Shown here: in pieces, positions 32,989 to 44,400 of the stretch
How the letters are laid out: every line of letters begins with the position of its first letter
Position numbering within the stretch: the first letter of the stretch is position 1
DNA from: Phosphuga atrata
Taxonomy: Eukaryota; Arthropoda; Insecta; Coleoptera; Silphidae
Direction: 5' to 3'
Length of the DNA stretch: 64,000 nt
Assembly: GCA_944588485.1 (NCBI GenBank)
Contig: CALYMW010000255.1
Coordinates: 806,001 to 870,000 of the forward strand
Notes under the pieces: model-generated
The model's database searches: none
The model's input: only the letters and a program-made list of their open reading frames with translations
What the model was told of the DNA's origin: nothing
Program-made: the position numbers and the translations under genes

Positions 32989-34011
32989 TTAAGAATAATA
33001 AGGCAGCTGGAGAGGACTCTATCGTTGCTGAACTGTGGAAAGGTGCTGGAAACAATGCCGTGCGCAAGCTAACCGAGATCATCCAGGGCATCTGGTAAAC
33101 AGAGAAATTACTACCCGATTGGAAATCTGCTCTGATCCATTCACTTCACAAAAAGGGAGATTTTACGGATCTAAACAACTACCGTGGAATTTCCCTCGTC
33201 CCGGTAACATACAAGATTCCCTCGAAGGCGTTACAAACAAGGGCAGAAAATCAGTTGGATAGTCAAGTGGGAGAATACCTGGGGGCTTCAGGAATACCCG
33301 ATGCTGTGTTGAACAGATCCTCAATCTTTAAACTGCACTTGCATACTCCAAGATGAGAAACCGCAATGTGGTCGCCACCTTTGTTGATTTTAAGAAGGCC
33401 TACGATTCCAATGATAGAGAAACGCTTAACAAAGTACTCCAGGAACTAGCACTAGACAACAAAACCCGCAGACTAATCCTAGAAACTTTGACCAACACCC
33501 ATTCCAAGGTTAAAATTAGAGGCGAGATTTCAGAAAGCTTCGAAATAAAAACTGGAGTGAGACAAGGAGATGGACTTTCCCCACTTCTCTTCAACTATGT
33601 CCTTGAAAAGGTTATGAGAGAATGACGCAAGGAACTGAACAATTTAGGTGCTCAGAGTGGTATCTACCTGGGACGTAAGAACGATGGACTGGTTGTAGAT
33701 TGCCTGGCCTTTGCAGATGACATGGCACTGTTTGCTGATTCTCGTGAGATGGTAATAATGCAGGTAAACTGCCTCAGAAAACAGGCTGCCAAAGTGGGTC
33801 TTCAAGTGTCGCTGGAGAATTCTTCACCAACATCAGAGAAGCAAACAGAGAGATGTTACTAGAACAGGGAAACATCAAAAGGACTAAGAAATTTAAGTAT
33901 CTCGGCGAATGGATTGAACCCAACTTATCAGAAAGAGAATCATTATCTATGAGAGTCAGCAAGTTAGAACTAGCCTATCGGCTGACTAAGAACACTTACA
34001 ATAAGAAATGC

Positions 34012-34023
34012 CTGTCACGCAAC
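34012..34023 (+). repeat. 12-bp target-site duplication of R1-clade LINE, left copy
   Basis: CTGTCACGCAAC at 34012-34023 is repeated exactly at 38906-38917, bracketing the R1-clade LINE. Confidence 0.9.
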
Positions 34024-34195
34024 ATTTTTTTTTTTTAGGAGGAAGGGGAAACCTTTTATAGGCACCCACTACCTGGGTAGTGTGGGACTCCTTCCCTTCC
34101 AGAGATAGTATACCCACTAAAACCACCTCCCCCCCAGGATAAGTACTCAACTTCGGGACCGCGTTAGCATTACTTCAAAGTGGTGATCCTTTCCA

Positions 34196-35932
34196 TCACG
34201 GCTGGCCGTTCCTGGACAGCAGCCTGACCTTTCTTTCATCTTCGTCTTTTGTTCGAAGTATCGTGGCACACATCGCTGCTACTGCTTTCCAGTTGTCCTC
34301 GCCTTTAATCATCAGCTGGACCATATTAGACGCCCGCTCTGTTGTAGTTCTGATTTCAGCCCATTGCGGGCATTCGAAAGTAGTATGTTCAGCTGAGTCT
34401 GTCCTTTGGCAGTATCTGCAGCTGTCACTTTCAGCCTTTCCAATCCTTTTAACATATGAGCCAAAGCTTCCGTGTCCGCTCAGTACTTGTGTTAAGTGGT
34501 AGTTTACCTCGCCATGAGTGCGCTTCAGCCATGGCTCAATTTCTGGGATGAGAGTTCTGGTCCAGTTCCCTTCCTTGGCGTCGTTCCACCGTTTCTGCCA
34601 TCTGCCCATGAGTGCACTTCTGTGTCGAGCCCTCTCTTCTGTATTTGTGCCTTGGTGGCTGGCCCGTTCCTGAGCCATTAGGTCAATCGGCGGGACTGCC
34701 GATATGACTTGTAGCACCACATTTGACACCGTGCGGTAAGCGCAGCATATGCTTATTAACATGCTGCGTTGTGTTTTTATTAGTCGGTTTTTGTTTGTGG
34801 CTGTTTGTGGCATTTAGTAGCCTTTTTGCGTGCATATTTGGGCCATTTATTCTGGGCATCAACTTACGAAGTGCTGTACCTGCACGTTCGGCTTTCACTG
34901 CTACATTTTGGACGTGCCTGCTCCAGGAAAGCCGCTGGTCGATATGGACGCCGAGGTATTTCATTGTCGGTGTCGCGGGAACCAGCCTACCTATTATGTT
35001 GACAGACATGGGTTCAATCCTCTTGCGGCCAGTTAGCGCAATGACCTCAGACTTTTCTGGAGCTATTTGTAGTTCGTTTATCTCCATCCATGTATGTATC
35101 GCTTTTATTGCAGATTCGGGCCTCGCTACTACAGCCTTCTCGTTTGTGTCAACTGACACCACAATTAGGCCGTCGGCAAATGCGATCAGTCTACAGCCTC
35201 TCAGGCTGTTCGTTTTTACCAGGTCCAAGACGCCATCGTATAGGATGTTCCTCAACAACGGCCCGAGAACCGACCCCTGGGGAACACCGCAAGATACCGG
35301 TCTTATTTTGTCATCTATTTTTAGGGTCCTGTCCGTAAAATAGCTTTTGATTAAATCAATAAGATAGGCAGAGACCCTTTTCCGTCTAAGTGCATCCACG
35401 ATTTTCCGCCAAGGCACAGTATTGAATGCATTTTTTACATCTAGCGCGACTGCTAAACATATCTTTCTGTGTCTTCTTTTTCCCAGGTTAGCACAACTGG
35501 CAATCTTCATCACCTCCTGGATGTCGTGAGTTGTCGGCCTCCCCTTTCGGAACCCATACTGGAATGTTGATAGTCCCCCATGCAGATCGAGTTCCTGGCT
35601 TATCCTCGTGGCTATTATTCATTCGAAGAGCTTGCCGATGGTGTCTAGTAAGCAGATTGGGCGAAATGATGTAGCGGATGTGAATGATGAGGCTTACCAG
35701 GTTTAGGTAGCACAACCAGTCTGGCCTCTTTCCAGCTCTGGGGGATTTTTCTTGTGCGGATGACGGCGTTAAACATATCTGCAAACAGCTCTTTTTGCAG
35801 GAGGACAGCCAGCCGTGTTACCTCCGGTGGAATACCATCTGGGCCTGCAGCTTTGTTGGATTTTATTCTCTGAGCTGCTTCCGCGATTTCTTTGCTTGTA
35901 ATTTCTGGTGGTACAGTGTCCCCAGATTCCAT
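34196..35932 (-). pseudogene. R1 LINE ORF2, reverse transcriptase and terminal zinc finger
   Basis: Leftward from 35932: AQRIKSNKAAGPDGIPPEV, ARLVVLPKPGKPHHS; then from 35513 CLAVALDVKNAFNTVPWRK (motif A, Asp present), CGVPQGSVLGPLLRNILYDG and RLIAFADGLIVVSVD. The catalytic FADD is FADG, so the second Asp is lost. After KYLGVHIDQRLSWSRHV and a frame change comes the C-terminal region with HGEVNYHLTQVLSGHGSFGS and the CCHC finger CRYCQRTDSAEHTTFECPQW, diagnostic of the R1 clade. Confidence 0.85.
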
Positions 35933-35953
35933 CTCCCAGGAAATCAGTTGCCT

Positions 35954-37067
35954 TTACGGAAACAGTTCTTCAGCGGCTTTAAGTTTGCTCTCCGTGTTAA
36001 GATTCAGTTTGGTGTGTATGCCCATTCTTTTACACATTATCTTATAACCGTTTCCCCAAACATCGCCATTTACAGCCTGTATGACATTTTCCCAACAAGC
36101 TAACTTTGCTTTTTTAATGCTGGGCCTCAGCTCTTTCCTTGCCTTGGCGTATACTGCATGGCTGTTTTCTAATTGTAACGGATCTACATTATGAGTTGCT
36201 TTAAGTCTTGTCCACGATCTTTTTTTTCCGACGCAGGCTTTCCGAAGAGTCGCGATTTCCTGGTTCCACCAGTAGACGGCTTTTCTTCGGTTCTGTCCAG
36301 GTCTCGATAGGACGGCGGCACATGTTTTGGATAAAGCCGCAGTGATTGTAAGCACATCGGGTAGCTCTATCTTGTTGAGCTCCAACTGGAGACTTTCCTT
36401 GACTGCGTCCTCTTTATGGGGTTTGTACCTCCACGTGTTTGCTGCGCTCAAGTTTGCCATCAGTGGTCGTTGTTGCCCGGGGTTTATGACGAGATCAAAT
36501 GTGATAAGCTGGTGGTCGCTCAATGTTTCCTCTTGAAGTACCTGCCAGTTTCTCACACTATCGGTCAAGTCCTCTGTGAAGAAAGTCACATCTATTGTGC
36601 TTTGGCTGTTGCCGTGAATGAATGTGGCTGCGTTGCCCGTGTTGGCAGTAACAAGGTCGAGTGATGCCAGCCAGTCCTTGAGGATGGATCCTTTTGCATC
36701 TTCGTACTTGGACCCCCATAGTGGGCTTTTCGAGTTCGAAGTCTCCAGAGATGATCTTTGGGCCATTTTGGTTTCGGATAGTCTCAGATAATTCGTTTAG
36801 GTAGTCCTCAAATTGGCTCTTGGTGATGTTTGGTGACACCTCGCACCAGGATGATCCATTGCCGCTACCGTAGGTTGTTGGTATGTTGTTGTACACTCTG
36901 ACCGCGGTATCGGCCCGGGTATCTACAGCCCAGGCGTTGTTCCTCACGTGATGTTTATTTGGCTCCGTTACTAGTAGCACGTCAGCTTTGTATTTGGACC
37001 TATTTCGATAAAGTAGGTCCTGGGCTTCGCGGCATCTATTTAAGTTAAGTTGCAGGAACTTGATCAT
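35954..37067 (-). pseudogene. R1 LINE ORF2, endonuclease
   Basis: Starts at 37067 with MIKFLQLNLNRCREAQDLL and LLVTEPNKHHVRN (catalytic Glu). It shows WCEVSPNITKSQFEDYL and IISGDF, frameshifts near 36740, and continues with SKSPLWGSKYEDAKG, NSQSTIDVTFFTEDL and LSDHQLITFDL, then a basic linker including RKAVYWWNQEIATLRKACV. One main frameshift inactivates it. Confidence 0.85.
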
Positions 37068-38912
37068 TTCTGTTTGTCGGTCGGGCGCGTCTTGCTTCCG
37101 CTAGGGCTTTTTTGAAGGCGGGGCAATTTCCCGAGTTCGCCCGATGTCCATGGATCTTACATACAGGGCAATACTCTTCGCCCTTGCAGTCCTGCGCAAT
37201 GTGTCCTTCCTGTCCACATCGGAGACACATATTCAGCCTTTTTGGGTCCAGTGCAGTCCCTCGCCAGGTGTCCATACAGCCAGCATCTGTGGCATTTTGT
37301 TAGGTTGAGTCTCCTTTCTATTTTGCACTCGAGCATTCCTATGATGATCTTACCTTTTTTGATAAGGGTGTTTGCATGCTCCTCCGGCAGTAGGACAGTT
37401 GCAGCCTGACTATCGCCATAGGCCGGTCTCAGGCTACGGATCATTATTTCCAGGTTAGAGTCGCCTAGCGCGCTTTTTATTGCGCTTGTGATCTCGGCCC
37501 TGGTCGTGACAGCGTCCATTCCCTTTATGTGGAGAACGGTGTCGTCAGAAATAACACGTATGTCGAGATCCGGACGCTTTCCTTTGATATGGTCTCTAAG
37601 GGTCCGACCATTTTTACCTCTTACTTCCAGGAGGAGGTCCCCTGTTTTAGCCACCTTCTTGACTTTAGTTATCGAAACTCCTGGAAGGTTAGGGTCGACC
37701 TCTGCCCTCATCATTTTTAGTAGGTCTGTGTAGGCACTTCCATCGGCCTGTATGATAACGGCCTCTGTGGTCCTTCTTCTGTCGTTTGTCCTTGGAGGAG
37801 GACCCGTGGTTGAGGGTTTCGGAGCTCTTTTTAGAATCTCGGACCAAGTGGACTGCTGTGCCTGGGTCGTTCCCATAGCAGGCTGCGGTTTTTGGGGGCA
37901 GTAGACTCTAATAGTTATATCCGAGCGAGCGAATATATATTCCAGCATTTTTTTTTTGATCCATTTTTCTCCATGGTGGTCCTTAGCGCCGTAGTACAGT
38001 CAAGGAGGTCCTTTGGATCGGTGGCGGCGTCTGAATTTTTTGTAACAATCTGGTAGACAAACCTGGCTTTGGTGGTCATGTCTCCCTTATCGTCGGAAAT
38101 ACCGATGGAGTGTCTCAAGTAAACGACTTTACCTGGTTCTGGCTTCTGCTTGGCTGTTTCTTCTGGCCCCGCGTATATTGTTGTCAGAGTTTTTGCCACC
38201 CCCTGGTCCGGGTTTAGGTTCGTGTCGACAAACCAGGCAATATCCCACTCCGTGGAGGTTTTAAGCGCGTTTCCGTGCCCTTCCTTGATCTTTCGGTATG
38301 CTAGCAGAGGCCAATCCATTTTTGAATCCACACCACTTGGAAGTCCTCGTACGTCGTTCCTTGATCAATTTGTTGGAACAATTTTGTCAGTTGTTCTTCC
38401 TGCTTTGGTGGAAGTGTATGCGTGCTTGTGCTGCGCATTATGGCTCTTGGGCTGCTTTCTTCACGAATATTTTCGTCTGTCTGCACGTCCTGGTCGTAGG
38501 TCGGGGTCTCGGCCTTTTCCCATTTGTGATTTTCCAGCCAATTCTGTACGGAGCTTCTGTTCATGGTGTCTATGTTTTTTTTCATTCTTATAGCTAGTTC
38601 CTTTATTTCCTTTTTGGTATTTTGATTTTCAGAGACAATCCTTTCGAAGGTTTTAATTTGCTTCGAAATTGTTTCTATTTCCTCAATTAGGGTGAAGGCT
38701 ATTGGGCTCTTTACTTTCCTTGTAGGTTCCGGCTCTTTAAATGATGTATTCAACAATTTCCGTTTTTTCGAGAAGTCCCCACCTAGCGAATTACATCTTT
38801 GGTGCCCACCGTACATGTTAAGCCTACTGTGTGCAGGCGGTTTGGTGTCGTGTGCCTCGAAAACGATTATCTCAGAACTTATATTTCTCCCTGTTCTTCC
38901 AGTAGCTGTCAC
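37045..38912 (-). pseudogene. R1 LINE ORF1 (gag-like)
   Basis: N-terminal piece (38912-38301) has a coiled-coil-like stretch (IEEIETISKQIKTFERIV). The next (38331-37915) contains EWDIAWFVDTNLN; the next (37948-37157) contains STWSEILKRAPKP, VKKVAKTGDLLLEVRGKN and KCHRCWLYGHLARDC; the last (37275-37045) has CLRCGQEGHIAQDC and CPVCKIHGHRANSGNC. Three CCHC knuckles in this spacing are typical of R1-clade ORF1. Frameshifts separate the pieces. Confidence 0.8.
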
Positions 38913-38917
38913 GCAAC
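38906..38917 (+). repeat. 12-bp target-site duplication of R1-clade LINE, right copy
   Basis: Exact copy of 34012-34023 (CTGTCACGCAAC). Confidence 0.9.
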
Positions 38918-39483
38918 CTGAAACTTAAGCACTACACATCAGTCTTACGACCAGAAGCCCTATATGCCATGGAGTGTCTTTCCTTGAACCGAAGGGGTCT
39001 AATAGAGAAATTGGAAATCAGAGAGAGGAGAATCCTCAGGAAGATCCTAGGCCCGATAAACGAAGAGGGGGAATTCCGAAGACGGCATAACTCTGAGCTC
39101 TATGAACATATTGAGATGCTCTCTGACTGTGCAAGGAAAAGAAGGGTAGCTTTCTATGGCCACGTTGCAAGATTGCCTCCAAACCGACTAACCAACCGTC
39201 TGTTCACCTTCTAACAAAACAAGAAGCTTCGTACCACTTGGTTGACAGAGACAGAGAAAGATATTAAAGAACTGGGAGTAACAGATCTCAAAAACAGACA
39301 GTCTGTGAGACGCAACCTGAAGGAAGTCAGTGGATTTCAGGGAAAACCTCCAAAGAAAGGTACCCCCTAGACAGAAGAGAGAAAGGAGTTACACCGGCAG
39401 AAGATGCGACAATACTGGGCAAAGGTCAAAGCCCAACAGTTAAACAAGCGTGGTCCAAAGTAGGCCTATTCTAAAGAAGAAGA

Positions 39484-40617
39484 AAAGGGACTACAAATGC
39501 AATAGAACATATATCTAATATTATATATAATAATTTAGATAACAGTACACCTATAATTGTTACATTCCTATACCTTGCAAAAGAATTTGATACAGTCAAT
39601 CATTCTAGACTATTGGAAAAACTAGAGAATTATGGAATTAGAGGTATAGCAAATAATTTAATTCGAAGTTATTTAAGTAACAGAAAACAAAGAGTTAAGG
39701 TAAATAATTATCTAAGCAGTTCAACAGATATTACGACTGGTGAACCTCAAGGAACTATTCTAGGTCCATTATTTTTTGTACTGTATGTCAATGAGCTGTT
39801 AACATATTTTAATAGGAAAGAAATAATATCTTACGCAGATGATACTGCTGTTATAGCTACTGGAAATACATGGTTGGATACACAAAATAAAATGACTAAA
39901 TTGTTAAATACGGTAGCTAATTGGCTAGCAGAAAATAAACAATCACTGAATATAACCCAAACTGTATTTATAACATTTGGCAACTATAGCAACAGCATTC
40001 CGGAGGAGATAAATATACGAATAAATAATATTAGCATAAAGCGTGAACAGAGTTGCAAATTCTTAGGTTTAATTTTTAATTATAATTTGAAATGGAACAA
40101 ACACATCGAATATTTCATATCCAAAAACTAAGTATCTTATTTTTATCTTTTCAAAGATTCCTAAAATAATGAACACGAAAACTCTTCTCATGATTTACTA
40201 TGCACTATTCAACAGCCTAATATCATACGCCATTATTGCATGGGGTGGAACATATAAAAATAATTTACAATTAATAATGAATGTGCAAAATAGGATACAA
40301 AAAAAAATCGTGATATAGATGTAAACAAATTGCTATTAAAAATCAATCAACTTTTTATTAAGGACTGTGTGACATTCCATTATTGTAATTTAAGAGATGA
40401 ATTTAAATGTTCCGATAGTATTACTAGGAAAATGCAACTACCTTTACTAAAAAGAAAAAAGAGTATTAGTTCAAAAAATAGCATTGTAGTAGCGTACAAA
40501 AAATTCAACATGCTGCCAAATACCTTAAAGGACTTAAAATATATCAAATGTAATATTAAACTTCAAATTAAAAGCTGGATCAGGGAGAACATAGACTATA
40601 TATTTATTTTAAGATAA
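39484..40617 (+). pseudogene. CR1-like LINE reverse transcriptase, second part
   Basis: After the nested insertion: KGTTNAIEHISNIIYNNLDN, VTFLYLAKEFDTVNHSRLLE (motif A Asp is present but the usual first Asp-containing YLDL reads YLAK), TTGEPQGTILGPLFFVLYVN, IISYADDTAVIATG (YADD intact, about 39828-39850), QTVFITFGNY and CKFLGLIFNYNLKWNKHIEY. A frameshift at 40130 leads to SYAIIAWGGTYK and the C-terminal LPLLKRKKSISSKNSIVVAY to a stop at 40615-40617. Confidence 0.85.
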
Positions 40618-40801
40618 ATATATGAACTGCCGTTGTTATTTTACGTTTGAAATGTTTATATCTACCAACTTGTTCGTTATGTTTTATATATACCAGGCAT
40701 ATGTACAGGTAATTTGTAATTACCTCTATAAAAGTTAATATTGTATGTATATTTCTTATATCTGCATATGTACTTATCTGGTTGAATAAATAAATAAATA
40801 A

Positions 40802-41469
40802 ATACTGGACTAAACGGAGAGTTCAGTTCAGACTCCCTCTACATATCGATTTGTTCGTTTAGTCGACTAGTTTCAATGTGCCTAAATTGCTGCGAAAATT
40901 TTGGGAATTTTTTACAATTTATTCGAAGGTAATGGAAGAGCTGAACACGTCTTTCGAGTTTACCTTGCTGAATTATTCAAAATAACGAAGATATAGGCGA
41001 TTATTCTAAGTTTTTAACGGTTTTTAGGCATTTAGAAAGATTTCCTGTATAATTTTTGCAAACGTTCCTTACAGAATAATTTAGATCCAACAAACCTTGA
41101 GTAATAATCTTTCGTGCTAATTATAATTTAACTAACACAATTATTAAAACAGTAAGTAACTTATAATTAAAAAAAATATATATTTTTATCTGCAAAGTCA
41201 CAGTAGGGTCATTATAATTATCTTGAAACTTGTATATACATATCTGTAAATAATGGTGTCGATATTTTTAAAATAAATTTAAAAAAATATATGTTTCCAA
41301 GTACTGTAGTTACGCGTATTTCCATATTGTGTAAATAACTTTCTTATCATTATTACTTAAAGCCCATGACAGACTAAACGGAATAATTTTTAGTGCACGG
41401 TATTATTCATTTTATTTGATAAGTTAATGTAATAAGTCCTAGATTCGAATCTTATCTCGTCAGTCTACA
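40802..41469. other. Upstream region of the GH1 gene
   Basis: AT-rich and noncoding. Part of 40880-41100 is an inverted, diverged copy of the satellite-like sequence at 55980-56200 (for example AATGGAAGAGCTGAACACG here against its reverse complement near 56004). TCAGTCT at 41460-41466 resembles an arthropod initiator only 8 bp before the ATG; I would not call a promoter from this alone. Confidence 0.4.
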
Positions 41470-41495
41470 ATGAAACTCGCAGTAATTATCATCAG
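41470..41495 (+). CDS. GH1 exon 1
   Basis: 26 bp from ATG, encoding the start of the signal peptide; donor GTAGGT at 41496. Joins exon 2 in phase 2 (AG plus T gives Ser). The ATG was chosen because it is the first in a frame that creates a signal peptide across the junction. Confidence 0.75.
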
Positions 41496-44400
41496 GTAGG
41501 TATATTTGAAAAAAAAAGTTCCAATAAAATAAGTTGTATGTTTACTAATAGAATTGGCCCACTTTTATTTAGCCGCTCTATTTCATCACATCAAATAGAA
41601 AATAACTTTTAAATATTTTTTTCAGTTTATGGGTTGCAGCTCCATTCTGCGATGGATACGTTTTTCCAAATGATTTTAAATTTGGTGTGGCTACATCCTC
41701 TTATCAAATTGAAGGGGCATGGGATGTTGGAGGTACATTTAAATTATATAAATACCATTAAATGAAAATTTAATACATACGTATATATTAAAAAGCCGCA
41801 TTTGGCATTGTATTAACCTTTATCGTACTGATTTTCTAATCCATAGTAAACGTATTTTACGTATTAAGTAAATTATTTTAAATATTACATATATGTAACA
41901 TTCGTCCGTTAAAGGTTAACCTTTATCGGACGAATGTTACATATATGAGACAAATCCAATTCTCACTAATTCATAAATGTTTGGGAGAAAAATTGGGTTG
42001 GAATTTATGAGTGACAAGTTGATTTTTTTTAATCGCATCATTTAAGTATTTTAAAAAAAAAAAGTTTGTTTATTGCTTATTATTATAACACAATAAATAA
42101 AACGCCGCAAACCGCGTATTTTAAGATAACTATAAGCAATTCAAATCATTGTTCAAATTTGATAGGTCAACTGTTTCGTTCAAGTCTGTTTGTAGTTACA
42201 GCCCACAATTCTCCACATGACCCACACGCCATTTTTGTTTAATTGAACTTGTTATACCTAATAATTAAACGACGAAATTGTGATGATATTTATTAACTGC
42301 AACAATATAACATAAAAAGACTTAAAAAGAACATACATAAAAAGAATATATACACACTCTGATAGCTTACTTTTTCGCTTACTTAAAAGTAACATACGTG
42401 GTCGCCTTCCGCTTGTCCACGCAAGCGCAACTAACTATAAGAAAAGAATTAAGGAAACTAGGAAACACGTCAACTTGACGTGTGTCAAGTGAGATGAATT
42501 TGTGTTTACCGAATTACTGCCGGTATAAGCAGTCCTCCCTTTTTTAGTCAACAGCTTAGGGTGGATGAACTAATAAGGGTACGGGAATTCCCCTGTCCTG
42601 TAGATACGAAATTATTGCCAAAGGCGGTTTTATCCCTTAACTTACGCAATAACATTTTTTCTGAAATTGAAATATCTACTTGATCCGCCTATTCCAAGTA
42701 TTCATTTAATGCAGACACAACTCGAGTATGTGGAATCCTCAATTGCTTCCGATTCCTCTAATACTTCTTCGTTTTCGCTATCAGTCTCATTTAGTATTTG
42801 TCTTAGTCAAGATATGGCCAACGGCAGGAGAATACAGAAGGCAACGGGAAACCACTGTATTAAAGATCCCAAGGATATCCCTAGTACAAATTATCATGGA
42901 TGGGTCTTAAGTGATCGGAGGGTGCAAAGAATCTCCGGGTCAACTATGAAGATCGGTACATGGAACGTCAAGTCCATGCATGAAACAGGAAAAGTGTATA
43001 ATGTGATTAATGTGTATAATGTAAAGAAATGCAGCGACTAAGAGTGAATATAATGGGAATAAGCGAAACCAGATGGGCTAACTCAGGAAAGTTAACCATC
43101 AATAAAACCAAGATTTACTATTCCGGAAACGATGAGTCTCATCACTGGAATGGAGTGGCAATATTGGTTGACAACAGCGTAAGACAATCGGTGACCGGAT
43201 TAATTCCAATATCGGACAGAGTAGTCATGCTACAAATTCAAGCAACGAAAACAGTAACTAACATTATTCAAGTATATGCACATACGGCTGACAAAAGTGA
43301 ACAAGAAATAGAACAATTTTACAACGATGTCCAACGAACGCTGGAAATTACCAAGACCAGAGACACTACAATTATAATGGGAGATTGGAACGCTAAAATC
43401 GGACAAGGGAGAGATGGAGATAATATAGGAGAGTTCGGATTGGGGACTCGAAATGATAGGGGAGAGAGGCTAGCACAATTCTGCCAAGACAATGACATGG
43501 TAATCGCAAATACTTATTTCAAACTACCAGAAAGAAGACTATATACATTGAAGTCGCCAGCAGATGGGACCAGCAACAAGATTGTTAAAAATCAAATAGA
43601 CTACCTCCTAATAAACAAGCGCTACCGTAATTCTATCAAATCCGCTAAAACATATCCCGGAGCGGATGTATCAACAGACCATATCCCAGTAATAATAAGA
43701 ATGAAAGTAAAACTTAAGAAGCGAATACCGACACAAAATAAAACCAAATTAGACATCTCACAACTACAAGATCCAGTAACGAGAGAACAACTAGCAAAAA
43801 GAATTAGCAACGAAATAAGTCAAATTAAAAGTACCACAAACGAAAATAGCAACAAGAAATGGAAAGCGTTCAAAAATAGCATATCCAAACCGACCAAGGA
43901 AATATTGGGGAAGAACAAAAGTAATAACAAAAGCAAGCCATGGATGACTGACGAGATACTGCAACGAATGGAAGACAGAAGACTGCATAAAAACAAAGAC
44001 ACATATAATGGCATACAAAGAGAGATAAGAAAAAAAATACGATACACAAGAGAGAAATGGTATGATGAAAAATGCTCAGAGATAGAAGAACTTATGTCAA
44101 AAAATGACAGCTTTAATATGCATAAGAAAGTCAAGGAATTATGTGGTATCAAGAAAACGAACAGAACTAATATCTTGTTAGACAAAAATGGCAAAATAAT
44201 CCCTGATATCAATGGAAAACTAGAGAGATAGAAAGAATACATTCAAGAATTGTTTGATGATGAGAGGCAACCGGAAACAATAATAGAAGAACTGAGTCAA
44301 GATAACGGTAAAAATATAACGAAAGAGGAAGTCATAAACGCAATCAAACTCATGTAAAACAACAGATCATGCGGCCCGGATGAAATACCAGCCGAGATAA

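Larger units (their letters stand above)
34024..38905 (-). mobile_element. R1-clade LINE, full length (4882 bp), minus strand
   Basis: Complete between exact 12-bp duplications. The left end has a T run (A tail on the coding strand) at 34025-34037. Reading leftward from 38905: ORF1 with zinc knuckles, ORF2 with endonuclease, reverse transcriptase and terminal zinc finger, then a short 3' untranslated region. ORF1 and ORF2 overlap around 37045-37067. It sits inside LINE copy 3, so it is the youngest layer of the nest, although already frameshifted. Confidence 0.9.
32989..39483 (+). mobile_element. LINE copy 3 (same family as 15348-18646), 5'-truncated, itself interrupted
   Basis: Begins inside the reverse transcriptase with NNKAAGEDSIVAELWK and WKSALIHSLHKKGDFTDLN, then motif A ATFVDFKKAYDSNDRET, KTGVRQGDGLSPLLFNYVLE and CLAFADDMALF in another frame (FADD intact, about 33700-33730). 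It reaches LTKNTYNKKCLSRN at 34023, where an R1-clade LINE is inserted, and resumes at 38918 with NLKLKHYTSVLRPEALYAM, RRILRKILGPI, FYGHVARLPPNRLTNR and the terminal WTEERKELHRQKMRQYW. The 3' end is (AAG)n. Unlike copies 1 and 2 it is not in a (TA)n tract. Confidence 0.85.
30311..40801 (+). mobile_element. CR1-superfamily (Jockey-group) LINE, split by nested LINEs
   Basis: Plus-strand ORF1, endonuclease, and the first part of the reverse transcriptase run to 32988; the rest resumes at 39484 after an insertion flanked by a 12-bp duplication (AAAGGGACWACA at 32977-32988 and 39484-39495, one mismatch). The 3' end has an (AAAT)n tail at about 40785-40801. Multiple stops show decay. Confidence 0.85.

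Noticed and set aside
34263..38597. Plus-strand frames within the R1-clade LINE
   Set aside because: Antisense of R1 ORF1/ORF2, which show clear motifs on the minus strand.
41460..41466. Initiator-like TCAGTCT before the GH1 ATG
   Set aside because: Leaves only an 8-bp leader and has no supporting TATA-like element; insufficient to call a promoter.
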